From Metabacillus endolithicus (GTDB lineage Bacteria; Bacillota; Bacilli; Bacillales; Bacillaceae), in assembly GCF_023078335.1 (NCBI RefSeq), contig NZ_CP095551.1, positions 1 to 64,000 of the forward strand: DNA of 64,000 nucleotides, given 5' to 3'. Under the pieces are notes generated by a model. It was not told the origin of the DNA and did no database searches. It saw nothing but the letters and a program-made list of their open reading frames with translations. Each line of letters starts with the position of its first letter. Positions within the stretch are counted from its first letter, which is position 1. Of the stretch, positions 35,199-44,000 are shown piece after piece. A program made the position numbers and the translations under genes.

Positions 35199-35340
35199 TG
35201 AATTGAGAATGTGTTACTTATTTTTGTAAGTTCCAAATTGAATGCTTTCTTTCTTCGACAATAAAAAGCGAGATTGTGAAACAACGTAGGTAGAAAATGA
35301 TCAAACTTTTTTATAAAAACCAAACTTAAATCTGCTGGAG

Positions 35341-35381
35341 AAGAATCCATTTTGATCAATCTTCAAAATGGATTCTTTTTA
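35341..35381 (+). terminator. Strong terminator hairpin
   Basis: AAGAATCCATTTTG pairs perfectly with CAAAATGGATTCTT across 8 nt, then a T run. Confidence 0.85.
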
Positions 35382-35596
35382 TTTATCGTAAAATATGGGT
35401 TTGTAATGTATTTTTGATCAAACTTTATTTCAAAGCTACAGAAGGTATTGGTTAAATTAAAATTGAAAACAGTATTTTGATTAACTAGATTATTTGTTGA
35501 AATGATTAATCTTAATCAAAAGCTGATATTAGGAAAAAGTTTTTCTTTATAATATGGGAATATTGACGTATAATTTAATGTAAATTGATAGAATCG

Positions 35597-35659
35597 TTAG
35601 GCGGAAGACGCATTTATCTCTTGGTATCAAGACTAAGAGATAGGTGCGTCTTTTTTTTT
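35597..35659 (+). promoter_or_regulatory. Leader hairpin/attenuator before XRE gene
   Basis: AGACGCA-TT-TATCTCTT pairs with AAGAGATA-GG-TGCGTCT around GGTATCAAGACT, followed by nine T and then the ribosome site AGAAAGGAAGAGAAG. A complete terminator inside the leader suggests attenuation. Confidence 0.6.
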
Positions 35660-35679
35660 GCTTAAGAAAGGAAGAGAAG

Positions 35680-35988
35680 ATGGAATTTTTATCTGTTTAT
35701 CCAAATTTAATTGAAATATTACTCCCACCTCATAAAGGAGAGTGTGTCCTTTTATTTAGAAAGCAACTTGGTTTAACTCAATCAGAATTAGCGGAAAGAG
35801 TAAATTTATCTAGAAGTGCGATTTCCAAAATGGAATCTGGAACGTCAGGTGTTAACGAAAAAGTATGGGAATACGTTACCAGGAATGTCTTTCAATCATT
35901 GCATAGTAATGAAAAGATCTCGTACATCGAATTTAGAGAAGTGTTAGAAAAAGTCTTTTTCTATAGTCAGAAAAAAGGTGTGAGTTAA
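35680..35988 (+). CDS. XRE-family helix-turn-helix protein
   Basis: A 102-residue protein from ATG 35680 behind AAAGGAAGAGAAG. The Cro/CI-type HTH is VLLFRKQLGLTQSELAERVN then LSRSAISKMESGTS (about 28-60). A C-terminal helical region probably dimerises. It lies four bases upstream of the CpaE/MinD-like gene, so it may be its autoregulator, as in partition or conjugation operons. Confidence 0.85.
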   Translation: MEFLSVYPNLIEILLPPHKGECVLLFRKQLGLTQSELAERVNLSRSAISKMESGTSGVNEKVWEYVTRNVFQSLHSNEKISYIEFREVLEKVFFYSQKKGVS

Positions 35989-35991
35989 AAG

Positions 35992-37352
35992 ATGGATGTT
36001 ATTATTGGCACTGGTAATGAACATTTAGATGCCATGATACAGGAGGATATAAAGAAATCTGGTATAGGCCATGTTGTTGCTATCGTTCCTACTCGAAGAT
36101 CACTTGTGAAAAAAATAAATGAAGTATCTCCAGAGATGATTATTATAGGTGATGATTTATTAGGTGAAAGTAATAATCGTGGTGAGTCAGATGTTGAATG
36201 GGAAAATATTATAGAGGATATTAGGCGTTTTAGTTATAATTTGAGGATCGTTTTCTTCTGTGATCGTTCTGAAGATGATTTATTTTTAGCAAAGTTAACC
36301 ACTTTTAACATTACTGACATCTTTAACGAAGGTACATTTCCAAAAGATTATATCCAGCAGTTAGATCAGGAACCAAATTTCAAAAATATAATCCGCTTCA
36401 GGAATCAAGTTGAAAAAGCCACAGAAGATATGAAAAAAAGAAAGTAGAAGAAGAGATAAAGGCTGCTGAAGAGATTATTGTTTCCGGTGTACGTCCACAA
36501 GAAGGAAGAGTTATTGAAAAGATTGTGCCGGTATATCAACAATTAATTGTACAACCTAAATTAATAGTGTTTGCTAGTGCATTTGAGGGGGCAGGATCAT
36601 CCTCTATGGCTAAATTATTTGCAGAGCACCTTGCAACATTAAATCTTCATATAGGTCTTGTAGAAAGCCCATATGCAGATCCATATTGGTATGAGGCAAT
36701 AGATGGAGAGGTTAGGGTGAAAGAAGATTGGAAGAGTTGGTTTTCAAGTATAGATAAAGACCAAGTTATTCGTAAGGGCAGTGATATAGAAGTTGAGAAT
36801 GTTACGTATATCATAAAGGGGCCTAGTGACTTATTACAAAAGTGGTCTTTATTAAAAACAGCTTACCTCATTGGATATGCACGTCAAATTCCTATAATCG
36901 TTTATGATATGTCTCATAATTTAACACATGAGCATGAAAGGATTATTTTAAAGCAAGCAGACCATGTATTCATTACTTCAACTTTTGATCCAGTACGAGT
37001 AAATAGAAGCGTTGATGAGTATAGCGAGTTTAGAAAACACATACCCCCTGAAAAGATTTCAATGATTTTAAACTACTCAACAAAAGAACTTCGTACAAAG
37101 TATGAAGATAAACTAAGGGATTCATTTTCAATTACTGGAGATGTCTATCATATACCATATGTTCATGAAATGACGACAGCATTAATAAAAGGATGTTCCA
37201 CATGGGAGCATATACCCGAAGATGATGAGTTTAAAAAAGAACTAAAAAGCACGATGGCAATTCTTACAGAAAAAGTAGTAGGGAAAGAACTGCTTAGTAA
37301 ATTATTACCAGAATCAAAGAGGAAGCGTTGGTCTTTTTTTAGTAAGAAATAG
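35992..37352 (+). pseudogene. Receiver plus CpaE/MinD-like ATPase-fold protein, one frameshift
   Basis: The N-terminal part (to about residue 120) resembles a receiver-like domain (MIIIGDDLLGE, NLRIVFFCDRS). The frame ends after ATEDMKKRK because one A is missing from a run near 36432; the next frame continues KVEEEIKAAEEIIVSGVRP, then a SIMIBI-type domain with a degenerate P-loop, FASAFEGAGSSSMAKLFAEH, and IPIIVYDMSHNLTHEHERII. The joined 453 residues have the CpaE/TadZ layout. The Walker Lys is absent, so ATP hydrolysis is doubtful. A role in positioning or segregation is inferred. Confidence 0.65.
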
Positions 37353-37376
37353 AGTGAAAATATATTAGGAGGAAAT

Positions 37377-37548
37377 ATGCAAAAAAAGAACTTATAAACA
37401 TTGGTCTATAGGAGAACAAGAGCAACTTATTGAATTAATACAATATAGATTAAAGTATCACGAGATTGAATGGAGAAAGTTCAGTTTATTAGCTATTATC
37501 ACACTTTATCTTCTTTATATATCTTTTTCATTTACCGCAATTGATTGA
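37377..37548 (+). pseudogene. Small membrane protein, frameshifted
   Basis: ATG 37377 behind TTAGGAGGAAAT. A run of seven A seems one base short: the first frame stops after six codons, while the adjacent one gives YKHWSIGEQEQLIELIQYRL, then a single helix FSLLAIITLYLLYISFSF, to TGA 37546. Joined, 57 residues, unknown family. Confidence 0.5.
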
Positions 37549-37835
37549 AATTTTGGTGGTATTGAAAGAGGTTTAAATAATTAATATTTTCTAAGCCGTA
37601 GTAAAATCCTAAATAAGAATAAAAAATCAATATCTCTCATTATGTGAACAAAGAACCTCAAAAATATTTAAGAAATACCCTAAAAAGGTTAATCTATCAA
37701 TATTGTATAAAATAATGCATAATCTATAAAAGTAACAAAGAGCCAACCCGTTGATATCATTGAGTTTGGCTCTTTTACTCGCTTCGTATTGTTGATGTTA
37801 TGGTAACTAAAGATGTATATGATATACTCTTAGCT
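37549..37835. other. Intergenic stretch with a bidirectional terminator
   Basis: No gene. AAAGAGCCAA pairs with TTGGCTCTTT at 37736-37777, serving converging transcripts. Confidence 0.6.
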
Positions 37836-38458
37836 TTAATTTTCAACCAAATTGATTTTATCTTTATATTTTGCTTTTGCTTCCTTAATTAGTTTTTTAA
37901 CACTTTTATCATCACCATTAAATTCTAATTCATCTGTTTCTAATGGAGCCTTACCATATACAGCACCTACAGGGATAAATGTTCCAGGATCAGAGCTACT
38001 TTCATCCATAAATAATATATAATGTTTACCTTTTTCCATAAGTTCATATCCATCTAAAGAATAATTAACCTTTTTTTGCCATCACCAATAGTATCACTAG
38101 CAGCATTTTCTAATACAGAAATCACATCATTTTTAATAACTTCTTGACCAGAAGTATTTTTAATAACCTTCTTAACTTGAAAATTTGATATTGTATAGCC
38201 ACCCATAATACCTTCATATCCATCTTCACCTACTACACCATCTTCTAGTATGGTAGGTTCCTCTTTATTTAATTTCTTCCCTATAACAATTAAAGTGGAT
38301 TTATGCTCCATAGCTTCAACACTTTCAAACCCTTCATGTTTTCCGTGACCATAAAAAGACTGTTCAGTAACAGGTTCGTTATCTTTGTAAATATAAATAC
38401 CACCAAAAAAGATTAGTGAAACTAAAATCGTTTTAATTAGAATCCCTTTGTATTTCAT
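37836..38458 (-). pseudogene. Membrane-anchored or secreted protein, frameshifted
   Basis: Start at 38458 (minus) behind TAAGGAGGGGAAATTTTCAA. One N-terminal helix (IKTILVSLIFFGGIYIY), then an extracytoplasmic domain. The frame ends at GDGKKRLIIL because the run at 38071-38077 is probably one base short; restored, it reads KVNYSLDGYELMEKGKHYIL and continues to 37836. Joined, about 207 residues. No family recognised. It follows the matrixin protease gene by 17 bases, so the two form a minus-strand operon. Confidence 0.65.
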
Positions 38459-38475
38459 TTGAAAATTTCCCCTCC

Positions 38476-38991
38476 TTAATATCTCGCTCGAATGCCAGAC
38501 CAATCATCTGATACAGGATAAATACTATCTAGCCATTCTGGCCCCGATACCATAATTGAAGGAACATCATCTTCATGAGCTAATCCCAATGAATGTCCAA
38601 CCTCATGTGCTGTCGTTTCTTTTTCTCGATCATCAGATAAAGGACCAAAATCACCCCAGAAAGTTATGTTTGAATAATCACTAGTACTACAACGACATTC
38701 ACTGACTTCTGTAGCATAGTCATTTGTATCAGTTGATGAATATTCGAACCTTATCGTAGCTTGTGATTTTGTGTATTTTTGACCATAAATCACAATCTCA
38801 GGTGCTGGATCCCAAGCAAAAACTCCATGTCTAGCATCGGTATTCCATGATCCCACCGAAGAACCAATATAATAAGTTATTCCTTTAGGGTTAGGCACTT
38901 TATTTCCTAAAAATCCATATGCTTGTGCAGATATTGTAGTAAGTAAACACACAATAACCAATAAACTTGAGAAAACAAATTTCTTTTTCAT
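38476..38991 (-). CDS. Secreted matrixin-type zinc metalloprotease
   Basis: A 171-residue protein starting behind AATAGGAGGATATT. Signal peptide ending near AQAYG. Zinc site HEVGHSLGLAHE (about residues 128-139, HExxHxxGxxH) and a Met-turn candidate PSIMVSG, the M10/matrixin signature. The catalytic domain has the minimal matrixin size, without a recognisable prodomain. Two cysteines in ECRCS may bridge. It probably cuts extracellular or surface proteins. Confidence 0.88.
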   Translation of the reverse strand: MKKKFVFSSLLVIVCLLTTISAQAYGFLGNKVPNPKGITYYIGSSVGSWNTDARHGVFAWDPAPEIVIYGQKYTKSQATIRFEYSSTDTNDYATEVSECRCSTSDYSNITFWGDFGPLSDDREKETTAHEVGHSLGLAHEDDVPSIMVSGPEWLDSIYPVSDDWSGIRARY

Positions 38992-39719
38992 AATATCCTC
39001 CTATTCTTAAATATCTAGTTAACTAATTTCTACAAAAAATGTAAAATTCCTCCTTTTCTTCAAAATATTCAATCTATTAAGTTATTTGCCTTTATGGCAT
39101 AACCAAAAATCAATAAAATTAATGCTGCAAAACAAAGAGCGAATTACTGTGTGTAACATAGAGAGTGAGAAGGGACAAGTTCTAAAAAGTCGGTTAAACC
39201 ATTGGTATATATGGTTTTTTTGGTTACACCTAAGTTTTATGAATAAAACCACCATACAAACTGGTTTTGGTTGCCTTAATGGCAACCTTTTAGTCTTTAA
39301 GACATTAACGAAAAATTATAAAATACAAGGTTGCAAAACCAAAGGGCGAATTGCTATTAAATAATAGTGATAATAGAGAGGGTTTTTAAAAAGTGACTTG
39401 AAGAGTTGATATGACTAGGTTTGTTAAGGTTTTTAGGGTGTCACCTTTTTAAATAAATACAAATAAAAAAAGACCGTATCATTTTACAGATACGATCTAA
39501 AATCTTTATTAAAAAAACTTTGCAGGTAAACTTACCTTTTTACCATTTTGATCTTTAAGATTTTTTAAAGATTGTTGAATTAATCTCATAGTAAGTTAGT
39601 ATTACATGTATAAAGTAGGTTATGAAGAAGATATACTTACACTTTGAACAAAAATAGTTAAAGGTAAGTGTTGGCTTTTAGTAGTTAAATAACTTATTTG
39701 ATCTAATAAAAAAAAGTAG
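38992..39719. other. Gene-poor stretch with an imperfect direct repeat
   Basis: No credible gene. An imperfect repeat of about 20 bp (GCAAAACAAAGAGCGAATT at 39128, GCAAAACCAAAGGGCGAATT at 39333) lies 205 bp apart. Hairpins GGTTGCC/GGCAACC at 39269-39287 and AGACCGTATC/GATACGATCT at 39470-39498 look like terminators. Confidence 0.45.
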
Positions 39720-39838
39720 TATAATAACCATATATTTATTTCTTATTGCTCAGATAGAGCCTTGCATTGAAGTTTTAAGCCCTATGGGTAGTATTTTCTC
39801 TTAGAGGAAGTCTGCCCATAGGGCTTTTTTGCGTTGTC
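39697..39838 (+). promoter_or_regulatory. Promoter and structured leader RNA, copy A (before the clamp gene)
   Basis: TTGATC (39698), 16 bp, TATAAT (39720). The leader then has a small hairpin GCTC-GAGC (39748-39760) and a long hairpin AAGCCCTATGGG (39777-39788) with CCCATAGGGCTT (39815-39826) and an apical TCTC/GAGG stem, ending in six T. It shares layout and words with copies at 48351 and 61031. Confidence 0.7.
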
Positions 39839-39910
39839 ATAAGGAATAAATCTTAGTTTAGTGGGGCGCTCACCTATTAAATTTTATTACACATTTTAGG
39901 AGGGATTTAA

Positions 39911-41026
39911 GTGAGCATAAAAATTAATCATTTAAAGGGTTTTTTACAAGTATTAGAAAGGGCAAAAGCTGTTGCGTCTGATAAGAATGACGACATCAAA
40001 TCTGGTGTATTAATTCAAGCTAAGGGAACATCTTTATCTATTAGGGGAATGGACGAAAATATTAGTTTAGAGATTCAATCAAATGAACTAACAGAAGCAA
40101 CCAAAGAAACATCTTTTTTGGTTCCGGCCTCGTTTTTTCAAGAATTGATGAAGAATTTACCTAAAGGAGATGTGAAATTAGTCAAAAAGGAATCGAAAAA
40201 TGAAGTAAACATAGTAGTGGGGAAATCTCAGTTTAACATTGCAACTATGAATGGTGAAGATTACCCTGTAGTCGATGTGCTTCAAGAGGGTAATTCCTTT
40301 AAAATTGACGGTACTCTTTTTTCAGAAGGTCTCTCAGCTGTTAAACACGCAACATCAGAAAATGAAACAAGACCAATCCTAACAGGGGTACATATTGTTT
40401 CAAATGGTCAGTATTTAACTCTAATTGCAACAGATAGTCATAGGTTAGCTGCTAAAGCAGTTCCTTTACTTCAGGAAGCTACAGAATTGAAAAATACCGT
40501 CTTACCTAAAAAGTCGATTGATGAACTTATTCAAATTCTATCAAATGTCAAAGAATGCGAAATGATCATTCACGAAAATAGGATGACCATAAAGACAGAT
40601 AATCTTACTTTTACCACAAGGCTTTTGGAGGGGAGCTATCCAGACATTACTAAGCTAATTCCTAATGATTTTGAATGCCAGTCTAAGGTTAATAGGGAAG
40701 AGCTTATAAGAGCTTGTGATAGAGCAAAAATTTCCTTGAAGCCAGATAAAAAGAAAGTGGCGAAATTTCACTTTAAAAACTCTGAATTACCTGCATTAGA
40801 TCTTATCTTTACAACTAGTATCTCTTCAGGAAAAGAGGAATTATTTTTAGCTGATTTAGAGGGAGAAATTACAATAAATCTTGATGTAGTTTACCTTAAG
40901 GATTCATTACAAAGTCTTACTACGAGGGATGTACTAATTCAGTTTGCTGGAGTAATGAAACCCGTACTCATTAAGCCTGTCAGTGAAGATGCTGCACAAT
41001 TTGCGCTTGTGTTACCAGTCCGTTAG
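39911..41026 (+). CDS. dnaN: DNA polymerase III beta sliding clamp paralogue
   Basis: A 371-residue DnaN with a GTG start behind TTTTAGGAGGGATTTAA. Three clamp domains are recognisable: start IKINHLKGFLQVLERAKAVA, middle EGLSAVKHATSENETRPILTGV with LIATDSHRLAAK, and a third ending PVLIKPVSEDAAQFALVLPVR. It tethers polymerase to DNA. A chromosomal dnaN normally sits beside dnaA and recF; here it sits on an accessory module, suggesting a mobile replicon that brings its own clamp. Confidence 0.95.
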   Translation: MSIKINHLKGFLQVLERAKAVASDKNDDIKSGVLIQAKGTSLSIRGMDENISLEIQSNELTEATKETSFLVPASFFQELMKNLPKGDVKLVKKESKNEVNIVVGKSQFNIATMNGEDYPVVDVLQEGNSFKIDGTLFSEGLSAVKHATSENETRPILTGVHIVSNGQYLTLIATDSHRLAAKAVPLLQEATELKNTVLPKKSIDELIQILSNVKECEMIIHENRMTIKTDNLTFTTRLLEGSYPDITKLIPNDFECQSKVNREELIRACDRAKISLKPDKKKVAKFHFKNSELPALDLIFTTSISSGKEELFLADLEGEITINLDVVYLKDSLQSLTTRDVLIQFAGVMKPVLIKPVSEDAAQFALVLPVR

Positions 41027-41051
41027 GAAGAATTTAATACACTTACAAATC

Positions 41052-41077
41052 ATCACGAGACTGTCGTGATTTTTTTA
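41052..41077 (+). terminator. Hairpin after the clamp gene
   Basis: ATCACGA pairs with TCGTGAT across GACTG, with seven T. Confidence 0.85.
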
Positions 41078-41101
41078 TTGCACATTTTAGGAGGATGAAC
41101 A

Positions 41102-41248
41102 ATGAAAAGCCCATATTTAACAAGAACTCAAGAGGTCATAGCAATGAGTAGGTTAAAACGAAAGGTTGAAACTTATAAGCGGATCTATTCAAGTAACTAT
41201 GACGTAAAAGTTTCAATTAAAGATTTGAAGGCATTAGCAGTTCGTTAA
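41102..41248 (+). CDS. 48-residue basic protein
   Basis: ATG 41102 behind the repeated CACATTTTAGGAGG ribosome site. Hydrophilic and lysine/arginine-rich (SRLKRKVETYKRIYSSNYDV). No family. The strong shared translation signal supports a real gene. A hairpin AGAGAACTA...TAGTTCTCT follows at 41281-41315. Confidence 0.6.
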   Translation: MKSPYLTRTQEVIAMSRLKRKVETYKRIYSSNYDVKVSIKDLKALAVR

Positions 41249-41336
41249 TAAGTGCTAATTACAAAAAAATAGAAGTCATAAGAGAACTATTACTAATATG
41301 TAGTAGTTCTCTCTTAAATAAGAGGAGGAAAATATA

Positions 41337-42131
41337 ATGTCAGAAAAAATGGTAGCAAATTTAATTCCAACAGCAGCAAAAATTTTAGATTTAGGTGTTT
41401 TCAATAAAGTGGCCGTTAGGGATGTTGACATTAAAGAAGAATTTGGAGATACACATTCGGGTGATGCAGTAGAAGTTTTGACTTTTTACAGAACTGTTAG
41501 ACGCACTAGTAAAAAGAATAGAAGGTCAATCACATATGCCTTGCATATCTTTTTAAAAGGTAATACTAACAAGGTAGAAGCTTCTGCCTTTGTTAGAACT
41601 TATCGATCTAAAGGGAATGTAACTATGGGGCATCGATGGTCTGCTGTTTTTCAAGGATATCGTGATATTGACATTTCTACAAATAGAGATCTATTTAAGC
41701 TAGTGTCACAGGAGAGTATTTCCTTTGATGGATTATCTGTTTTCATTTCAGAGGCTATAAAAAAATCTCAGGAGATATTTAAAATTACGCCTAAAAAAGA
41801 CATCTATAAACAATTCCATGAGACAATTCAGTACTTAACTGATCTATATAATCATGAAAATGCTATTGTAGATTTGATGTCCGTTCATTTATCTAGCACA
41901 ACATTATCTTTCTCAATCATCTGTGAGACTGGTTGGGGTAGTGATTATCATTCCAATGTCACAAAAGATGGTAAATTTGCAGTAATGACAATGGAAGTCG
42001 ATCCAAGAGAAGTGGGGGATGAGGTATCTCCGACTTTCCAAGCGAAAGAAGAGATTAAATCTTCTGATTCAGGAAGTACCTATGAAGCCTTTAATAAACT
42101 ATTTAAAGCATACGGAATACTAAATTTATAA
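41337..42131 (+). CDS. Unknown protein of the accessory replicon
   Basis: A 264-residue soluble protein behind TAAGAGGAGGAAAATATA. Basic patch TVRRTSKKNRRSI, otherwise mixed alpha/beta; no signal or membrane segment. No recognised domain. Located between clamp and DndC-like genes, it probably works in the replicon's DNA metabolism or regulation. Confidence 0.6.
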   Translation: MSEKMVANLIPTAAKILDLGVFNKVAVRDVDIKEEFGDTHSGDAVEVLTFYRTVRRTSKKNRRSITYALHIFLKGNTNKVEASAFVRTYRSKGNVTMGHRWSAVFQGYRDIDISTNRDLFKLVSQESISFDGLSVFISEAIKKSQEIFKITPKKDIYKQFHETIQYLTDLYNHENAIVDLMSVHLSSTTLSFSIICETGWGSDYHSNVTKDGKFAVMTMEVDPREVGDEVSPTFQAKEEIKSSDSGSTYEAFNKLFKAYGILNL

Positions 42132-42170
42132 CTACGAAAAATGAAGGTCAAATAAAAACAATATAACGTA

Positions 42171-42223
42171 AAGGAGGGGACTGTTCCCTTGCTAAACATT
42201 TTAGCAGGGGGACACCCCTTTTT
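42171..42223 (+). promoter_or_regulatory. Shine-Dalgarno separated from ATG by a hairpin (DndC-like gene)
   Basis: AAGGAGG at 42171-42177 is followed by a long hairpin 42176-42218: GGGG/CCCC, TGT/ACA and TCCCTTGCTAAA/TTTAGCAGGGGGA, then TTTTT and ATG 42224. Folding brings the Shine-Dalgarno to about 5-7 nt from the ATG. The same fold also looks like a terminator. Confidence 0.6.
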
Positions 42224-43950
42224 ATGTTTAGCAGTGGGACAATTCGCATGAATGATATTTTTGAAGAGATTAAAGAACATATGAAAAAGGTTTATTTAAT
42301 GGAAGATGTTCCGCTAGCATTAGCTTATTCAGGAGGTAAGGATTCAACCTTATTATTGCTACTGTTATGGGAAATGCTCTTGTCTTTACCTGTTTATCAA
42401 AGAAAAAAGAAGGTGCACTTAATAACTTCTGATACAGGCGTGGAAACACCTGATATGACTGAGTATCTCCATAATGCGATTGATAGCATACAAAGATCTG
42501 CTGATGAACAACGGATACCAGTTGAAACAACAATTGTAAAACCAAGTCTTAAACAGTCTTTTTGGTTCAAAGTACTTGGAAGAGGAACTCTTATTTCAAC
42601 ACCTAATACACGTCACCGTTGGTGTACAGCGTCTTTAAAAATCTACCCATCACAATATAAACTAAAAGAACTTTTATCACAAGCTCCAATTAGGATAGGA
42701 GACCAAGCGAAGCATCAACTTATTCTTATGCTTGGTACCAGAAATGAAGAAAGTGCTAGGAGAAGGGCTTCAATAGCCAAGTGGGAATTAAGTGAAGAAT
42801 CTTATTTTAGTGGTCATAGTGATTTTGATGAAATCCTTTGCTATGGCCCTTTGAAATTTATTTCCTCTGATTTTCTCTGGTATAAACTTATGGATTATAC
42901 TGTTTTTCCCTTTGGAGTAAAGTTAAGTGATCTAACACTACAATATGGTGAATCTATTATGGAGTGTGGTATGAAAACAAGTAGTGATCAAGGAAACGCT
43001 TGTGGTGCTGCTGGAAGCAGAGCAGGATGCTGGACTTGCGGAATGCTGAGTGGGAATGATCCGATGCTTGTTCGCCATATTGAAGAAGGGAAAACCAAAT
43101 ACCAGTATCTATTGGAATGGAAAAACCTTATGTTACGAATGCGGAATGATATCCGATTTCGAGAGGTATTACCTAGACAACTCTTTAAAAGAAATTAAAG
43201 GTTTTGAAGTTGGAAAGAGAATCATCGAATTATCTTAGTTTCTTTGAAGAAGGCGATTTAAGTCATAGACACAGGTATGAATCATTTAAACGTGTAAGTT
43301 ATGAGGAATATCTTCCAGGTGCTATGACTGTTATGGGAAGACGAATTTTGTTGGAATACCTCCTATTTATCCAAGAGGAAACGGGCTATTCTTTAATTCA
43401 AGAGGATGAAATAGATGCTATATTAAACTGCTGGGTAGAAGTTGATGGGATTTCTGTTAAAAGGGATGAATTAAATCCTAGAGAATTTGATTATGATGGA
43501 GAATTAATTTTCCTTCCTAATAAAACGATTAACCAAAAATTAACGAAGAATCCTCACCCAGTTTTTTATATTACAGTAGAGTTAAATATGAGCGAAGATA
43601 AATTATTTGAATTTCTTAAAGAACGACAACAAGCTACTGGGAAATCGTACTTTTTCTTCCCATCTTCTCTTGATTTTAAGAAAAGACAAGCTGTTTGGAA
43701 TAGAGCTAGCTTTGTAGTTTGTAATAGAGGGATTGAGAATGATTTACAAGCCGCTGAAGAGGTATATAAATGGCTTGGCTGGTCTTATGGTTCATTTACA
43801 GATAGGACACATAAGGCTGCTATAAACCATCTTATGCTTAGTGCTATAGGTGAAGCGTTAGGGAAGCAAGAGCAAAGTTACGGGTTTATATCTGGCGAAG
43901 CTTTACCAGAACACCAAGAAGGAGTATTTTCTCTTGTTAACTTAGAGTGA
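42224..43950 (+). pseudogene. DndC-like PAPS-reductase-family protein, one frameshift
   Basis: ATP-pyrophosphatase motif AYSGGKDSTLLLLL, SSDT-like ITSDTGVETPDM, TRHRWCTASLKIYP, LGTRNEESARRRA, and the cysteine cluster GNACGAAGSRAGCWTC match DndC, the sulfur-activating subunit of DNA phosphorothioation. The frame stops at 43198 after a run of A near 43187. The next frame continues with a DndC-type C-terminus (MGRRILLEYLLFIQEETGYS) and an additional unknown domain to 43950. The joined length is about 575 residues. No dndB/D/E is nearby, so the substrate may differ; IbrA-like regulators are an alternative. Confidence 0.75.
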
Positions 43951-44000
43951 TTTACATTTAAAGAAAAATTTGGTATTACTTATTGGAGGTGTTGTGATAG

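Larger units (their letters stand above)
35199..35679 (+). other. Regulatory-looking spacer before the XRE gene
   Basis: No gene. Contains a perfect 14-bp hairpin terminator (35341-35376) and a leader hairpin (35597-35655). The word TTTTGATCAATCTT in the first hairpin loop recurs in the hairpin at 59624. Confidence 0.5.

Noticed and set aside
39086..39364. Open frame of 92 codons on the plus strand
   Set aside because: No ribosome site, odd composition, and an overlapping opposite-strand frame of similar quality. Probably chance, with an imperfect repeat inside.
43050..43238. Small frame overlapping the end of the DndC-like first frame
   Set aside because: The DndC-type sequence continues in the other frame (43189 onwards), so this one is a shadow.
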